From the NCBI GenBank assembly GCA_030748495.1, contig JASMLX010000017.1, positions 132-64,131 on the forward strand: 64,000 nt of DNA. Direction: 5' to 3'. Below the pieces are notes generated by a model. The model had not been told where the DNA came from, did not search any database, and worked only from the letters and a program-made list of their open reading frames with translations. The translations under genes were made by a program, and so were the position numbers. This DNA comes from Candidatus Poribacteria bacterium. GTDB taxonomy: Bacteria > Poribacteria > WGA-4E > UBA9662. Positions 18,807-27,719 of the stretch are shown one piece after another (position 1 is the first letter of the stretch; every line of letters starts with the position of its first letter).

Positions 18807-19262
18807 TCAGCTGGACACAAAAAAAACCTTCTGCGGGATCACAATCGTCATAAATCCCGCCTGTCTTTTCCAACCAACGGTCTCTTTCCAAAGCCGCTGG
18901 AATTCATAAGCCGAGACACTATATATGTCAGGGTAAAAAAATAGATCTATGTGCCTCAGTCCGCCTTTAGTATTGATGAGTTCAAGGGCGGTCAGAATAC
19001 TTACCATGCTGATGAAAAAGGTCAGAGCAAGAGCCAGGAGAAAAGTTCTAATCGGTCTTGTATCGAACTTCGTCGATGAATTCTGTAGGGCCAGCGTGTT
19101 GAAAGAAGGGAGAATATCCAAAAGACATAACATTCCGATGTAAAAGATGACCATGAAAAAGTTTAACCTCCCATCGGAAAGCATCGTGTAAAACACTAAC
19201 GACAAAATCAAAAGCGCGATCTTGCGCCCTCGGCAAGACAATCCTATTAACAACAGGCACAA
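18807..19262 (-). pseudogene. Membrane-protein fragment cut at the IS element
   Basis: The open frame (151 codons, TTG as its first start codon) encodes three or four hydrophobic segments (IALLILSLVFYTML, FFMVIFYIGMLCLLDIL, TFLLALALTFFISMVSIL). It begins three bases inside the flank of the insertion sequence whose inverted repeat starts at 19266, so its 5' part has probably been lost to that insertion. No family recognised. The sequence on the far side of the element does not continue it, which points to an additional deletion. Confidence 0.4.
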
Positions 19263-19265
19263 CGG

Positions 19266-19283
19266 TAGAAGCTATTTCAAAAC
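19266..19283. repeat. Left inverted repeat of the IS element
   Basis: Reads TAGAAGCTATTTCAAAAC and is identical, inverted, to 20148-20165. Confidence 0.85.
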
Positions 19284-19355
19284 TAAATACAATTTAAACT
19301 TGTCCATCTAAAGGAGTTAGGTCTAGTTTTAGTTGGGTCTAAAAAGGAACTTTTT

Positions 19356-20154
19356 ATGGCCAAACTAAAACCATTTGTCACCGATGAACAATGGATCAGA
19401 CTTGGACCTTGGTGGCCAAAACCTCAGCCTTCACCAAAAGGTGAACCCAAGCCCAGAGGCAACAAGGAAGTGTTTGACGGCATTATCTGGGTCTGGCCAA
19501 CTGGGGCCGGATGGAACCATTTACCTGATCGATACCCATCAGCTAGCATTTGCCGGCGCAGATTACAGCAGTGGGAAGAGCAAAGTGTTTGGCTCCAAAT
19601 ATGGCCTAAGTTCCTGTCCTAACTGGACCTACAGGGCCAGTTAGATTGGGAAGAAACCTTGGCCGATGGCAGTTTGACCTCGGCAAAAAAAGGGGCTCAG
19701 GCCTTGGAAAGACCAAAGGCAGCAAGGGTGGATGGCGGTGATCGATGGCCAAGCAGTGCCTATCGGTGCTGATCTGGATTCAGCCTCAGCGAGTGAAATA
19801 AAACTGCTGGAACCCACGATTGAGAAGATTGCGGGGCCGAGAAAAGGTGGTGGTCGGCCACGGCAAAATCCTGTCCGCATCATAGCGGATAAGGGGTACG
19901 ACAGTGATCCGCTTGGCCAAAGGCGGTTGAAAGGCGACATTGAATTGGTCTGTCCGGAGCCTAAAAACAAGCAGACCAAGAAAGATGAAGATGGTGGTAA
20001 ATTGCGGCCTTACAGGCGTCGATGGAAGGTTGAGCCGACTTTGGTATGGCGGCCAAACTTCCGAAGACGGGTTGTTGGTTGGGAAAGAGAAATTCAGATC
20101 TAGCAAGCTTTATTTCACCTTGCTTGCATCCTCATTACATTGAGGCCGTTTTGA
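19356..20154 (+). pseudogene. IS5/IS427-type transposase, multiply interrupted
   Basis: The first frame encodes the DUF4096 domain (LKPFVTDEQWIRLGPWWPKP, then GAGWNHLPDRYPS) and stops at TAA 19620, but stays readable afterwards (QLDWEETLADGS, holding the first DDE Asp). A run of seven A at about 19684 is a likely programmed slippage site, as this group uses a frameshift to join two ORFs. The DDE part continues as GWMAVIDGQAVPIG and IIADKGYDSDPL, then WKVEPTLVW with the Glu. A TAG at 20101 replaces the usual Tyr codon before QALFHLACILITLRPF; the natural stop lies inside the right inverted repeat. Confidence 0.75.
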
Positions 20155-20165
20155 AATAGCTTCTA
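20148..20165. repeat. Right inverted repeat of the IS element
   Basis: Perfect inverse copy of 19266-19283; the transposase stop codon (20152-20154) lies within it. Confidence 0.85.
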
Positions 20166-20193
20166 ATCTATAGCCATGCCGGTATGATTAAGT

Positions 20194-20289
20194 CTAATTA
20201 CAGCCACATTGTTTGCATTCGTAGCGTTGTCTGTCTGTTACGTTTCCGCTGTTTACTTTGTTATCAGATCCACCTTTTGGACCGTGCAT
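20194..20289 (-). CDS. Possible 31-aa zinc-ribbon-like peptide
   Basis: An ATG at 20289 has a strong AAAGGAGT seven bases upstream and is followed by 31 codons ending in TAG. The peptide starts MHGPKGGSDNKV and ends RQRYECKQCGCN, with a CxxCxC cluster. The last part looks like the zinc-binding head of small transposase proteins (for example RYxCxxCGC in IS1-type InsA), so it may be a truncated remnant next to the IS; a genuine small protein is also possible because the ribosome-binding site is good. Confidence 0.4.
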   Translation of the reverse strand: MHGPKGGSDNKVNSGNVTDRQRYECKQCGCN

Positions 20290-20400
20290 GATAGACTCCT
20301 TTTATTTTTACTGCATATCGTATATATTTATTTAGCAATCCCAGATTTTTAACCATCTTCTGTGAATTAGACTTTAAACGATAGAAGTTGAGGACAAGAA

Positions 20401-21114
20401 ATGGCTTACATAAAAAATTGGCGCCAGGTCCAACCTAAAATTGCGCATCTCAGTGCGGTTCATTGGGGCGGGTTGCGCGCTCTTGACCGAGAGACCAAAG
20501 ACGACCGTGACCGTCTGGAACGCTTCAACGGTTTTGCACGACACGCACTTCAGGGACGTAAGACCTCCGACCATCACAAACACGAAAATCTGGAGCAGGT
20601 CTACTACATCCTGAGTGGAAAAGGGGAAGTTCTTTGGGACGGCAAGCGCTATCCTGTAAAATCCGGTGACGCTGTCTACCTCCCGTCTGGTGCTCACCAC
20701 CAAATGTTCAACGATATGAACGAAACCTGGCTGGAACACCATGTCATTAGCATGAACGTAGAAGGAAACGGTGGCCAACTCACAATTCGCCATTGGAACC
20801 AGGTCCCTCCACAAGACGACGGTGTCGGTGCTGTTCGGTGGCGACAACTCGGACGCGAAGGAGCCGTCAACTGTTTACGGGGAATGGAGTTCATTGATCG
20901 TGAGGCAGTGCAACCAAACAGCGAGGCAGTTGAACGGTGTTATCCTCACACCGAACAGGTCTATTATGTTTTGGAAAACCGGGGGATATTTCAAAGCGAC
21001 GGTGAAGCTCAGGAGATCACCGAGGGAGACATGATTCATATCCCTGTTGGTCTGTCCTATAAGATTCTGAATCCACACCAGGAATGGTTACGCTACTTAA
21101 TCATGGCCGCATGA
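20401..21114 (+). CDS. Bicupin protein
   Basis: The 237-aa protein contains two cupin barrels. The first (about residues 40-120) has HKHENLEQVYYILSGKGEV with metal-ligand His and Glu, and a second motif GDAVYLPSGAHHQMFN. The second (about 165-235) has CYPHTEQVYYVLENRG and GDMIHIPVGLSY, with fewer histidines, so only the first may bind metal fully. GAGGA stands upstream of the ATG. Likely role: sugar-phosphate or glyco-ligand isomerisation or binding; the family is too broad for a specific call. Standalone gene. Confidence 0.8.
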   Translation: MAYIKNWRQVQPKIAHLSAVHWGGLRALDRETKDDRDRLERFNGFARHALQGRKTSDHHKHENLEQVYYILSGKGEVLWDGKRYPVKSGDAVYLPSGAHHQMFNDMNETWLEHHVISMNVEGNGGQLTIRHWNQVPPQDDGVGAVRWRQLGREGAVNCLRGMEFIDREAVQPNSEAVERCYPHTEQVYYVLENRGIFQSDGEAQEITEGDMIHIPVGLSYKILNPHQEWLRYLIMAA

Positions 21115-21774
21115 AGATAGCACTCATCGCTCTGCTTTCTGCTCATATAAGTTAGAGCCGGCGATACACTAATTCTTCAGAAGAGTTAGGTCATGTGGAT
21201 GTTAGATTGGATTGAGAATCGTTAAGAGAAACGGAACGGATATATTGAATTCTCAAAATATCATCTCAGGGAAAAGGCTGACCAAGAAGGCCGCGAGTCA
21301 TCGCCGGGATAAGTTTAGTGGTCAGATATAGACGAATAATAATGTATGTTACCCAATAGGTATCCCAACGAAAACTCTTATCCGTCCTAGAACTTAGCTC
21401 TTTTTCCAAAGATATGACCTAACGGGTTCTTGTGTCTCCACTTTTCGTGCTATGGCGACCAAGGGGCTTAAATTCCTCCACCCTGGATTGCAGGCCAGAG
21501 CCTTGGGCTCAGGAGCATCTCTTTTCTGCTCCTAGTGATAGTTGTCCTTTATCTGAATTATTATCTTTTTACTCCTAGCTCAAAATCGCATGTACGGACC
21601 CAATGCCCTTTTATTTTAGACATGAGATTGAAAAACACAACACAAATATAGTAGTAAGAATAACAATTGTAGCTAAAAATCGACCCAAAAGCGAACAATT
21701 CCTAATCACGGCAAAAATAATCCCAATTCATCATCACATTCTTAATAATAATTAAAAAATGAGATAAAATAAGG
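21115..21774. other. Long gap with two adjacent hairpins
   Basis: No gene is supported in this stretch. At 21498-21510 GAGCC-ttg-GGCTC forms a small stem, followed without spacing by AGGAGCA (21511-21517) and its exact inverse TGCTCCT (21527-21533) with a nine-base loop. Beyond 21600 the sequence becomes strongly A+T rich up to the promoter at 21775. Confidence 0.4.
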
Positions 21775-21803
21775 CTTGTTTTTTTTTCAGAATCTGCTAT
21801 AAT
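21775..21803 (+). promoter_or_regulatory. Extended -10 promoter of the secreted-protein gene
   Basis: TGCTATAAT (TG at 21795, TATAAT at 21798-21803) is a full extended -10 element; TTGTTT at 21776-21781 serves as -35 at 16 bp. A long A/T-rich stretch lies upstream, resembling an UP element. The 95-base leader that follows ends in an AGGAG site. Confidence 0.65.
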
Positions 21804-21898
21804 GCAACTAGAGATCGTGTTAACAGGGTCATGAATCGAACCAATGGGTAACACGATTTAGCAAAATCAAACCAATTTTTGATCAGGAGAATTAATGA

Positions 21899-22771
21899 AT
21901 GCGCACATTTAAGTTTCTGACGCTAATTGCTATTGCTAGCATTCTCGCTTTACCACAGCTAGTATTAGCAAAAGCCAACGTTACGGGTGGCCCTCTCAAA
22001 GGGGATGCACTTATGGCCCAACCAACGGCCGCCCCCCTCGAACAAAAACGTCCAGATGCCCCCTGGATCTACCTATGGTACGCTCCCGATGGCGGTTACA
22101 TGGACAGCGGTGGATTTAATACATCAGGTCCCAAAGACCTGATAAAAGAGGGAACTGGCGGTAAATTGACGCAAGTCGAATTATCAACGAAAGCAGGACT
22201 GCTGAAAACCAAAACCGTCAAGATCGACTGGGGTAAGAACCAGATGAAAGGTGCCAAAGGTGATTGGACAGTAATCAGCTTAGGTTCGAAGCCGGAGGAA
22301 CCGAGCAAGGATGATAAGCCAGGTCGGAATATGTCCAGCCGATACGGTTTGAACGACACCGGCAACTTCGACACCTATCAGATTCTCGTCCTCGATGCAC
22401 CAGATGATATGAAGTCGATCATGTCCCCAGCACAGGACGACTATGCTCAGATCTGGATCAACGGGGAAAAGTGGCACAACGACACAAAATGGACAGGACA
22501 CCCTACACAGGTCAATTTTGACATTGAAGTTTCACTCAAAAAGGGTGCGAACGTTCTGGTTTATCGTTGTGGTGAAGGTGGAGGACACGACTACGCCAAT
22601 CTTCATTTTGACGACACAACGATGAAGGCAGTGAAGATCTTTCCTAAAGCTGCCAAAGATAAAGCCGGATTCTTCGCTGAAGTCGACCCTATTTTAGGGG
22701 GTGCAACCGCTGTTAAACTACAAGATAAACTGCCGACCACTTGGGCTGGTATCAAAGCAAAGAAACTGTGA
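21899..22771 (+). CDS. Secreted protein of unknown function, apparently highly expressed
   Basis: The start is ATG 21899, nine bases after AGGAG; an ATG at 21895 stops after five codons. A classical signal peptide ends near LPQLVLAKA. The 265-residue mature part is rich in W, G, K and D, with PDAPWIYLWYAPDGGYMDSG near its start and QDDYAQIWINGEKWHNDTKW plus VSLKKGANVLVYRCGEGGG further on; the latter resembles the ligand-binding loops of galactose-binding-like domains, as in proteins that hold a hydrophobic strand before a short IWINGxxW motif. No enzyme motif recognised. It has its own promoter and terminator and is thus monocistronic. Confidence 0.8.
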   Translation: MRTFKFLTLIAIASILALPQLVLAKANVTGGPLKGDALMAQPTAAPLEQKRPDAPWIYLWYAPDGGYMDSGGFNTSGPKDLIKEGTGGKLTQVELSTKAGLLKTKTVKIDWGKNQMKGAKGDWTVISLGSKPEEPSKDDKPGRNMSSRYGLNDTGNFDTYQILVLDAPDDMKSIMSPAQDDYAQIWINGEKWHNDTKWTGHPTQVNFDIEVSLKKGANVLVYRCGEGGGHDYANLHFDDTTMKAVKIFPKAAKDKAGFFAEVDPILGGATAVKLQDKLPTTWAGIKAKKL

Positions 22772-22807
22772 TCCGATTCTGATTTAATAGTCGACTGACC
22801 TTGACTG

Positions 22808-22840
22808 AAAGCCTGAGGCTACTCGCTTCGGGCTTTTTTT
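22808..22840 (+). terminator. Rho-independent terminator
   Basis: AAAGCCTGAGGC pairs with GCTTCGGGCTTT, with two G-T pairs, followed by a run of seven T. It stands 37 bp after the stop of the secreted-protein gene. Confidence 0.75.
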
Positions 22841-23194
22841 ATTGTCTATCGTCTAACCTCCAATTTAATTCTTAATTTATCCTGGCCCACGATGCAGAAA
22901 GTTACCATAATTTGCTATTTTCGCTTCACTATCTATTCAACGAAAAGTACAGCTTTTCCAAGACTCATCATCTGCAGTGAATCACCCATTACTAGACAGA
23001 AGTTTCTACCAGGCAAAGAAAATATACAGAAGAATCGATCTTTCAGTAGTTCGTCAGATATGCTAGTCTAACCCCCACTTAGAACAACCGTTCACTACCT
23101 ACTTTGGATTGAAATAATTGAGGTTACAAGGGTAAGATATTATAAGTATGGAAAGGAAACAAAAGCGACACTATAACACCATTCAGGTGCGAAA
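22841..23194. other. Gap without a supported gene
   Basis: A+T-rich, with no open frame that resembles a gene. It may hold the promoter of the broken gene at 23195. Confidence 0.3.
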
Positions 23195-23503
23195 ATGGTT
23201 GAAGTTTATCAGCCTTCGGGTAAACTTGGCATCTCCTCTTTTTTCCTTGTTGGCCTTGGTACTGTCACCATGGTTGTTGCAGGATGGATCTACCAGTTGT
23301 TAGTCAACTGGAACCCACCGATTATCCTCAACGTCTTACTCCTCGTTAGTTTGGCTTTCGCCGGTATATTTGTCACTCTCACTGTTATCCAGTACGGTAA
23401 GGTGAGGAACCCGATTGTCGGTATCTTCCATCTTCGTCTACCTGATTTGGTTGCTAGAGGTGGGAGCTATTGTTGGCACCTGCGTGTGGGGGTAGTAAAC
23501 TGA
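23195..23503 (+). pseudogene. Membrane protein, N-terminal part, frameshifted
   Basis: The ATG frame encodes VEVYQPSGKLGISSFFLVGL and two transmembrane helices (VTMVVAGWIYQLLV, ILNVLLLVSLAFAGIFVTL), then VIQYGKVRNPIVGIF. After that the text degenerates to GGSYCWHLRVG and stops; in another frame the DNA continues as LTGEWTDEEEIVWLRNETYL. I infer that this is the N-terminal part of a larger membrane protein broken by at least one frameshift, with the rest of the locus at 23606. The family has no name that I know. Confidence 0.5.
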
Positions 23504-23605
23504 CTGGGGAATGGACCGACGAGGAAGAGATCGTTTGGTTGCGCAATGAGACCTATCTGCGGTAGCAATTGACCAGTTAGGTCAGGCCACCGATAAGCAC
23601 TAGCT

Positions 23606-24127
23606 ATGGACATCGAATCCTCTTCAGAACCAGACTCAGCCACTATTACTTGGCAGATTAAACGGGCGGCAAGCGATGAAGGGATGCCGATAGAGAAAAA
23701 CTGGGTTGGGGTAGATCGTGAGGGCGAGGAATCTCAGTTTAGCGAGCCGATTATCGATAACGTCATCCTCCAACCTTCTGATATTGAAGCGCTATTGGCA
23801 GCGCGGGACGACCATACTGCAGCGACACCGTCAGCCGAGGCTGTGGTCAGCAGCGATCTGGAGTGGGGTTTGAACTCTAAGTATAAAGAACTGGTGCAAA
23901 TCCTTGATCAAATTATCGATTTACTCGAGGCGGATGGTGAATCCCATTGGTTAGAGTATATGACTACAACGAGGAAACTGCTGCTAAAGGCAGATCGATC
24001 AGGCATCGAATACCTGCTTGGGGCATATGGCGGCATGGGCTCTTTTAACGATTTGGTGATTGGTCATCGAAGGCACATGGGGTGTTCCAACGGAAACCTG
24101 GTGCCCAGGAGAATAACGGTAAATTAG
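23606..24127 (+). CDS. DUF6966-like C-terminal protein, probably part of a broken gene
   Basis: The 173-codon frame holds an acidic N-terminal part and, at about residues 95-152, YKELVQILDQIIDLLEADGE and GIEYLLGAYGGMGSFNDLVI, which fits the DUF6966 pattern (LLxAxGGMGSxNDLV). The last 20 codons after DLVIGH do not fit and may follow a frameshift. No ribosome-binding site is evident at the ATG. Function unknown. It may once have been a separate gene or the tail of the membrane protein before it. Confidence 0.5.
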   Translation: MDIESSSEPDSATITWQIKRAASDEGMPIEKNWVGVDREGEESQFSEPIIDNVILQPSDIEALLAARDDHTAATPSAEAVVSSDLEWGLNSKYKELVQILDQIIDLLEADGESHWLEYMTTTRKLLLKADRSGIEYLLGAYGGMGSFNDLVIGHRRHMGCSNGNLVPRRITVN

Positions 24128-24741
24128 CAAGTTTAAGATCGAGAGCTTACGAATTGGCTGGTATGATGATTAGATAAAACCGTGTTGATGGAAAGCATAA
24201 AATTACATTCATTGGTTTGGTGATGCGCATCATATAGTTTGAATTTTGTGCTTTGATCTGTTCTGAAATGACGGGAGGCGAAAGATTTCGGTTTTGTCTG
24301 TACCTTGTTGACTCACCAACTCCAGAGGCTTGAAATCTAGTCCTTGCAGGAAACATGAGAAAAGACGCCAATTCAACCTACTTATCAACCAAATTAAAGT
24401 TTACGTCTTGACCTGGCCAATCAAGTAATCAATACTGGCCTTTCACCAACGTATGATACGACCTTCGGTTCAGGGCTTACAACTTCCTGCAGTTCCTACC
24501 AACGCAAATGCTTTATAAAAGATTTATATCTTTCTTGATCTCTATTTTCTGTTTCAACTCAGGTTGAAAGACAAAAGAACTCTAGCCTTAACTTTACCTC
24601 AACCACAGAGATTGATAGCCACTATCTTGCTACTGACATCAACTTACAAAACAGAGGTGTTGAAAATAATCCGCTATCATACAGGGATATTTTTTTGTCT
24701 ATTAGCCCTGCCTTATGAACAGGAGACAAGCTGAAATATTA
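24128..24741. other. Gap without a supported gene
   Basis: About 600 bp with stops in all frames and no recognised relic. It precedes the operon promoter. Confidence 0.35.
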
Positions 24742-24770
24742 TTGACAAAGTGTGCGGCTGTAGTACTAAT
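24742..24770 (+). promoter_or_regulatory. Sigma-70-type promoter of the keto-sugar operon
   Basis: A perfect TTGACA (24742-24747) is followed after 16-17 bp by TACTAAT (24764-24770), a near -10 box. It stands 80 bp before the first gene. No operator dyad could be recognised between it and the gene. Confidence 0.55.
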
Positions 24771-24850
24771 AAGCAGCTCGACGCAACTTAGACGTTAGAT
24801 CGTTAGATAAACTCTGAAACCGTTACATTAGAATTAGGAGGAATATATAG

Positions 24851-25978
24851 ATGGGACTCAAAGTTGGCATTGTTGGTCTAAGTGGTATTGGTAATAATCA
24901 CGCAAACTGCTACGACCAGAACGAATTGGCAGATCTGGTAGCAGTCTGCGATATGGTTAAGGAAAAGGCCGATGCAACGGCGGAACGGTTAGGCGCCAAA
25001 GCCTACTACGATCAGAAGGAGATGTTGGAGAACGAGGAACTCGATATCGTTGATGTCAGTACCGGTGGAAACGAAAACGGTAGTTGGCACTTTGAGCCTA
25101 CCATGATGGCACTGGAACACGGCAAACACGTTTTGGTAGAAAAACCGATTTCCAACGATATCAACGAAGCCCGCCAGATGGTGGCTAAAGCCGATGAACA
25201 GGGTGTCTATCTGGCCTGCAACCTGAACCACTATTTCACCCCACCGGCTGAACGGGCCAGGCAGTATATGGATGATGGTGAGATTGGTGAAGTGGTTTAC
25301 TGCTTACACAAAATGGGCTTTGCTGGTGGTGAACAAACTTACGGGCCACAGGGATCGCTCCGTGTCAAAGGGTTTCCCTATTTTCATGTCAAGGCCTTTT
25401 TAGCTCACCCCTTTAGTGTAATGCGCCACTTCTGCGGCGATATTACGCACGTACAAGCCTTTATGAGCCAGCCCAGTTTCCGTAAGAAAGCGGGCGATGT
25501 GATGGTATCGATCAACAGCATCCACGTCAAATTTCAAAACGGTGCCATCGGTTACTTGCTGAGCCAGAGGGGCGATACAACCTTTGGCTTAGGTGGTTGG
25601 TGGAGCGTCGAAGTCGGTGGTACCCGAGGCACCTTCTGCATTGAGAACTGTATCGAGAAGGTGACCTTCTGGCCAGCGCCCGGTACCGAGGGAGCGGCGG
25701 CGCCGGAAAAATTGGGCGTTGGAGCTTCACCCGGCCCGGTGGTACATGAGTCCGGCTCTTCGGATTTTGGTGAGACCTTCCCGTTGCGAATTCACGCCTT
25801 CCTAGAAGATGTGACCAATAATGTGCCAACCAACCAGATCCGCGCTTCCGGCCGGGATGCCCTGGCCACGCTGGAGTACACCTGGGCGGCTATTGAGTCA
25901 TACGAACAGGGTGGAATTCTGCTCCGCCCACATCCGTTGCCAACGCTAAAGGGCAATCCGGTTACCCAGAACGCATAG
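24851..25978 (+). CDS. Gfo/Idh/MocA-family oxidoreductase, first gene of keto-sugar operon
   Basis: AGGAGG precedes the ATG. The 375-aa protein has VGIVGLSGIGNNHANCY (nucleotide binding), HVLVEKPI and the sheet-domain segment YFHVKAFLAHPFSVMRHFCG, with the His that follows the family's active-site spacing. In the operon it is followed by an isomerase-like barrel and a DUF1080 hydrolase; the DUF1080 family includes 3-keto-disaccharide hydrolases, so the likely role of this enzyme is oxidation of a sugar at C3, or reduction of a 3-keto sugar. Substrate inferred only from context. Confidence 0.88.
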   Translation: MGLKVGIVGLSGIGNNHANCYDQNELADLVAVCDMVKEKADATAERLGAKAYYDQKEMLENEELDIVDVSTGGNENGSWHFEPTMMALEHGKHVLVEKPISNDINEARQMVAKADEQGVYLACNLNHYFTPPAERARQYMDDGEIGEVVYCLHKMGFAGGEQTYGPQGSLRVKGFPYFHVKAFLAHPFSVMRHFCGDITHVQAFMSQPSFRKKAGDVMVSINSIHVKFQNGAIGYLLSQRGDTTFGLGGWWSVEVGGTRGTFCIENCIEKVTFWPAPGTEGAAAPEKLGVGASPGPVVHESGSSDFGETFPLRIHAFLEDVTNNVPTNQIRASGRDALATLEYTWAAIESYEQGGILLRPHPLPTLKGNPVTQNA

Positions 25979-26038
25979 GCTAGACTGGGTTTCGAATTTC
26001 GAAATCTTTAAATTATAGTATTTATAAGGAGTTATTCA

Positions 26039-26893
26039 GTGAAACTCGGTGCAAATTCAGTCCTATTTGGCGGTTTTGATATGGAAACCGCCTTTAAGTC
26101 CATTGCTATGGCTGGCTACGACGGTATTGAGGTTTCAGCCATCGACGGCATGAGCCAACACCTAGTGCTCGATCGTTGGCAGGAATTGGCCGATGAAATC
26201 AGGCAATTGGCCAATTCCTACCAACTTGAACTGCTGGCAATGGAACAACCGTCACAAGATGCCGAAAAGATGGAGAGGGCTTTCCAGGCTGCGGTCGAGA
26301 TTGGGATTCCGATCGTCAACTGCGGTCCCGGTGGAAAAAGCGATGATGATGAGGCCTGGCCGAAAGTAATTGATTCGTTGGGTAGTTTGTCCCAGATGGC
26401 AGAACGGTACGGTGTTACACTTTGTGTCAAAGCACACGTTGGAGGTAGCATCTACAATACGCCAACCACCCTGAGAGCCATGGAGGAGATTTCGTCTCCG
26501 GCTTTCGGCATCGACATGGATCCGTCTCATATTCATCGGGCCGGTGAAAATCCGGTCGAAGCTATTGCCGCTGTTGTCTCACGGGTCAAGCACGTACATA
26601 TCCGTGACTGCGAAGGCAATTTCCAGACCTCAGCGTCGGACGCCGATGGCCAACAGTTCGATACCGTCGTGACAGGCCACCGGGCACCGGGAAAACCCGA
26701 GATGCAAGCCAACGGCCGCGGTGACATCGACCTAGTCGGCTATATTCGTGTCTTACATGAAAACGGATATACTGGACCGCTGAATCTGGAAGTAATCGGT
26801 GCCAAAGAGTACGCGTTGGAGCAATGTTGCACCATCGCCGCTGAATCACGCGGCCACATGCAGGCCTGTCTGCAGGCCTGCGGTGCTCGCTAA
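26039..26893 (+). CDS. Sugar-phosphate isomerase/epimerase-like TIM barrel
   Basis: Start is GTG, with AAGGAG upstream. This 284-aa protein belongs to the AP-endonuclease-2/xylose-isomerase-like barrel family. The ends of the strands carry the expected metal ligands: YDGIEVSAI (Glu), FGIDMDPSHIHRAG (Asp, His), HVHIRDCEG (His, Asp) and GPLNLEVIGAKEY (Glu). Family members epimerise or isomerise sugars and keto sugars. It stands 60 bp after the oxidoreductase and 68 bp before the DUF1080 gene. The substrate is likely the keto sugar released or made by its partners. Confidence 0.85.
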   Translation: MKLGANSVLFGGFDMETAFKSIAMAGYDGIEVSAIDGMSQHLVLDRWQELADEIRQLANSYQLELLAMEQPSQDAEKMERAFQAAVEIGIPIVNCGPGGKSDDDEAWPKVIDSLGSLSQMAERYGVTLCVKAHVGGSIYNTPTTLRAMEEISSPAFGIDMDPSHIHRAGENPVEAIAAVVSRVKHVHIRDCEGNFQTSASDADGQQFDTVVTGHRAPGKPEMQANGRGDIDLVGYIRVLHENGYTGPLNLEVIGAKEYALEQCCTIAAESRGHMQACLQACGAR

Positions 26894-26961
26894 TGGTTAG
26901 ATAGAGTTTTTTTCCATCGCATTTAAATTATGCAACAAAACAAAAAGGAGTTGATACCAAC

Positions 26962-27690
26962 ATGGCAAACGTAGGTTACGACCACACCCCATTCCTTCCG
27001 GATTCTGAGTGGCGTGTTCACGATGGACAGCGCCCCCAACCCACAGTCATTTCCCCCGGCGCGACCAGCGCCGACGCGCCCTCCGACGCTATCGTCTTGT
27101 TCGATGGCACAGACCTCTCCAATTGGCAAAAAGTCGGTGGTGGTAATCCAGGATGGAAAGTTGAAAATGGTTACATGGAGGTCACCCGCTCAGGTGACAT
27201 CGTCTCCAAGGCAGAATTTGGCGATTGCCAACTGCACCTGGAGTGGGCGGCTCCGGCAGAAGTAAAAGGCGATAGCCAGGGGCGCGGTAACAGCGGCGTA
27301 TTTCTGATGGGTCTGTATGAGGTACAGGTGTTAGACGGCTACGAGAACTTGACCTATGCTGATGGCCTCACCGGTGCCATCTACGGTCAATATCCGCCAA
27401 AGGTTAACGCCTGTCGCCAACCCGGTGAATGGCAAACCTACGATATTGTCTTTGAAGCCCCAAGATACGACGGTGACGACCTGACCAGCCCAGCTTACCT
27501 GACCGTCTTTCTGAATGGCATCTTACTTCACAACCGGCAACCGGCGCAAGGGCCAACCGGTCACCAAAGTCTGTCCTCCTACAATTCTCCACACGGCCCA
27601 TCCGGCCCGCTGAAGTTACAGGACCACGGAGATCCGGTCCGCTTTAGAAATATCTGGATGCGACACATCAAGGACTACGACGAGGCCTAG
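26962..27690 (+). CDS. DUF1080 protein, 3-keto-glycoside hydrolase type
   Basis: The 242-aa protein has the DUF1080 concanavalin-like fold: IVLFDGTDLSNWQKVGG, then DCQLHLEWAAP, GRGNSGVFLMGLYEVQVLD and GPLKLQDHGDPVRFRNIWMR. These are the characteristic family segments, including the Arg/Asn-rich GRGNSG loop and the QDHG at the end. No signal peptide is evident, so the protein probably works in the cytoplasm, unlike many exported DUF1080 enzymes. AAGGAG stands upstream of the ATG, and the gene ends the operon before a strong terminator. Confidence 0.87.
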   Translation: MANVGYDHTPFLPDSEWRVHDGQRPQPTVISPGATSADAPSDAIVLFDGTDLSNWQKVGGGNPGWKVENGYMEVTRSGDIVSKAEFGDCQLHLEWAAPAEVKGDSQGRGNSGVFLMGLYEVQVLDGYENLTYADGLTGAIYGQYPPKVNACRQPGEWQTYDIVFEAPRYDGDDLTSPAYLTVFLNGILLHNRQPAQGPTGHQSLSSYNSPHGPSGPLKLQDHGDPVRFRNIWMRHIKDYDEA

Positions 27691-27719
27691 TCTGCGACTT
27701 ATATTTTCGGCTCGTATCA

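Larger units (their letters stand above)
19266..20165 (+). mobile_element. IS5-family (IS427-like) insertion sequence, complete but decayed
   Basis: Both ends carry a perfect 18-bp inverted repeat (19266-19283 and 20148-20165). The outermost TA on each side could be the target duplication typical of the IS427 group, leaving a 16-bp repeat GAAGCTATTTCAAAAC. The 900-bp length fits this group. The transposase within is broken in several places, so the element is immobile unless helped in trans. It lies between the membrane-protein fragment and a small ORF. Confidence 0.8.

Noticed and set aside
18807-19262. Treating the membrane-protein frame as a complete gene
   Set aside because: Its only start is a TTG a few bases from the IS end, with no ribosome-binding site on the gene side, so it is more likely a fragment.
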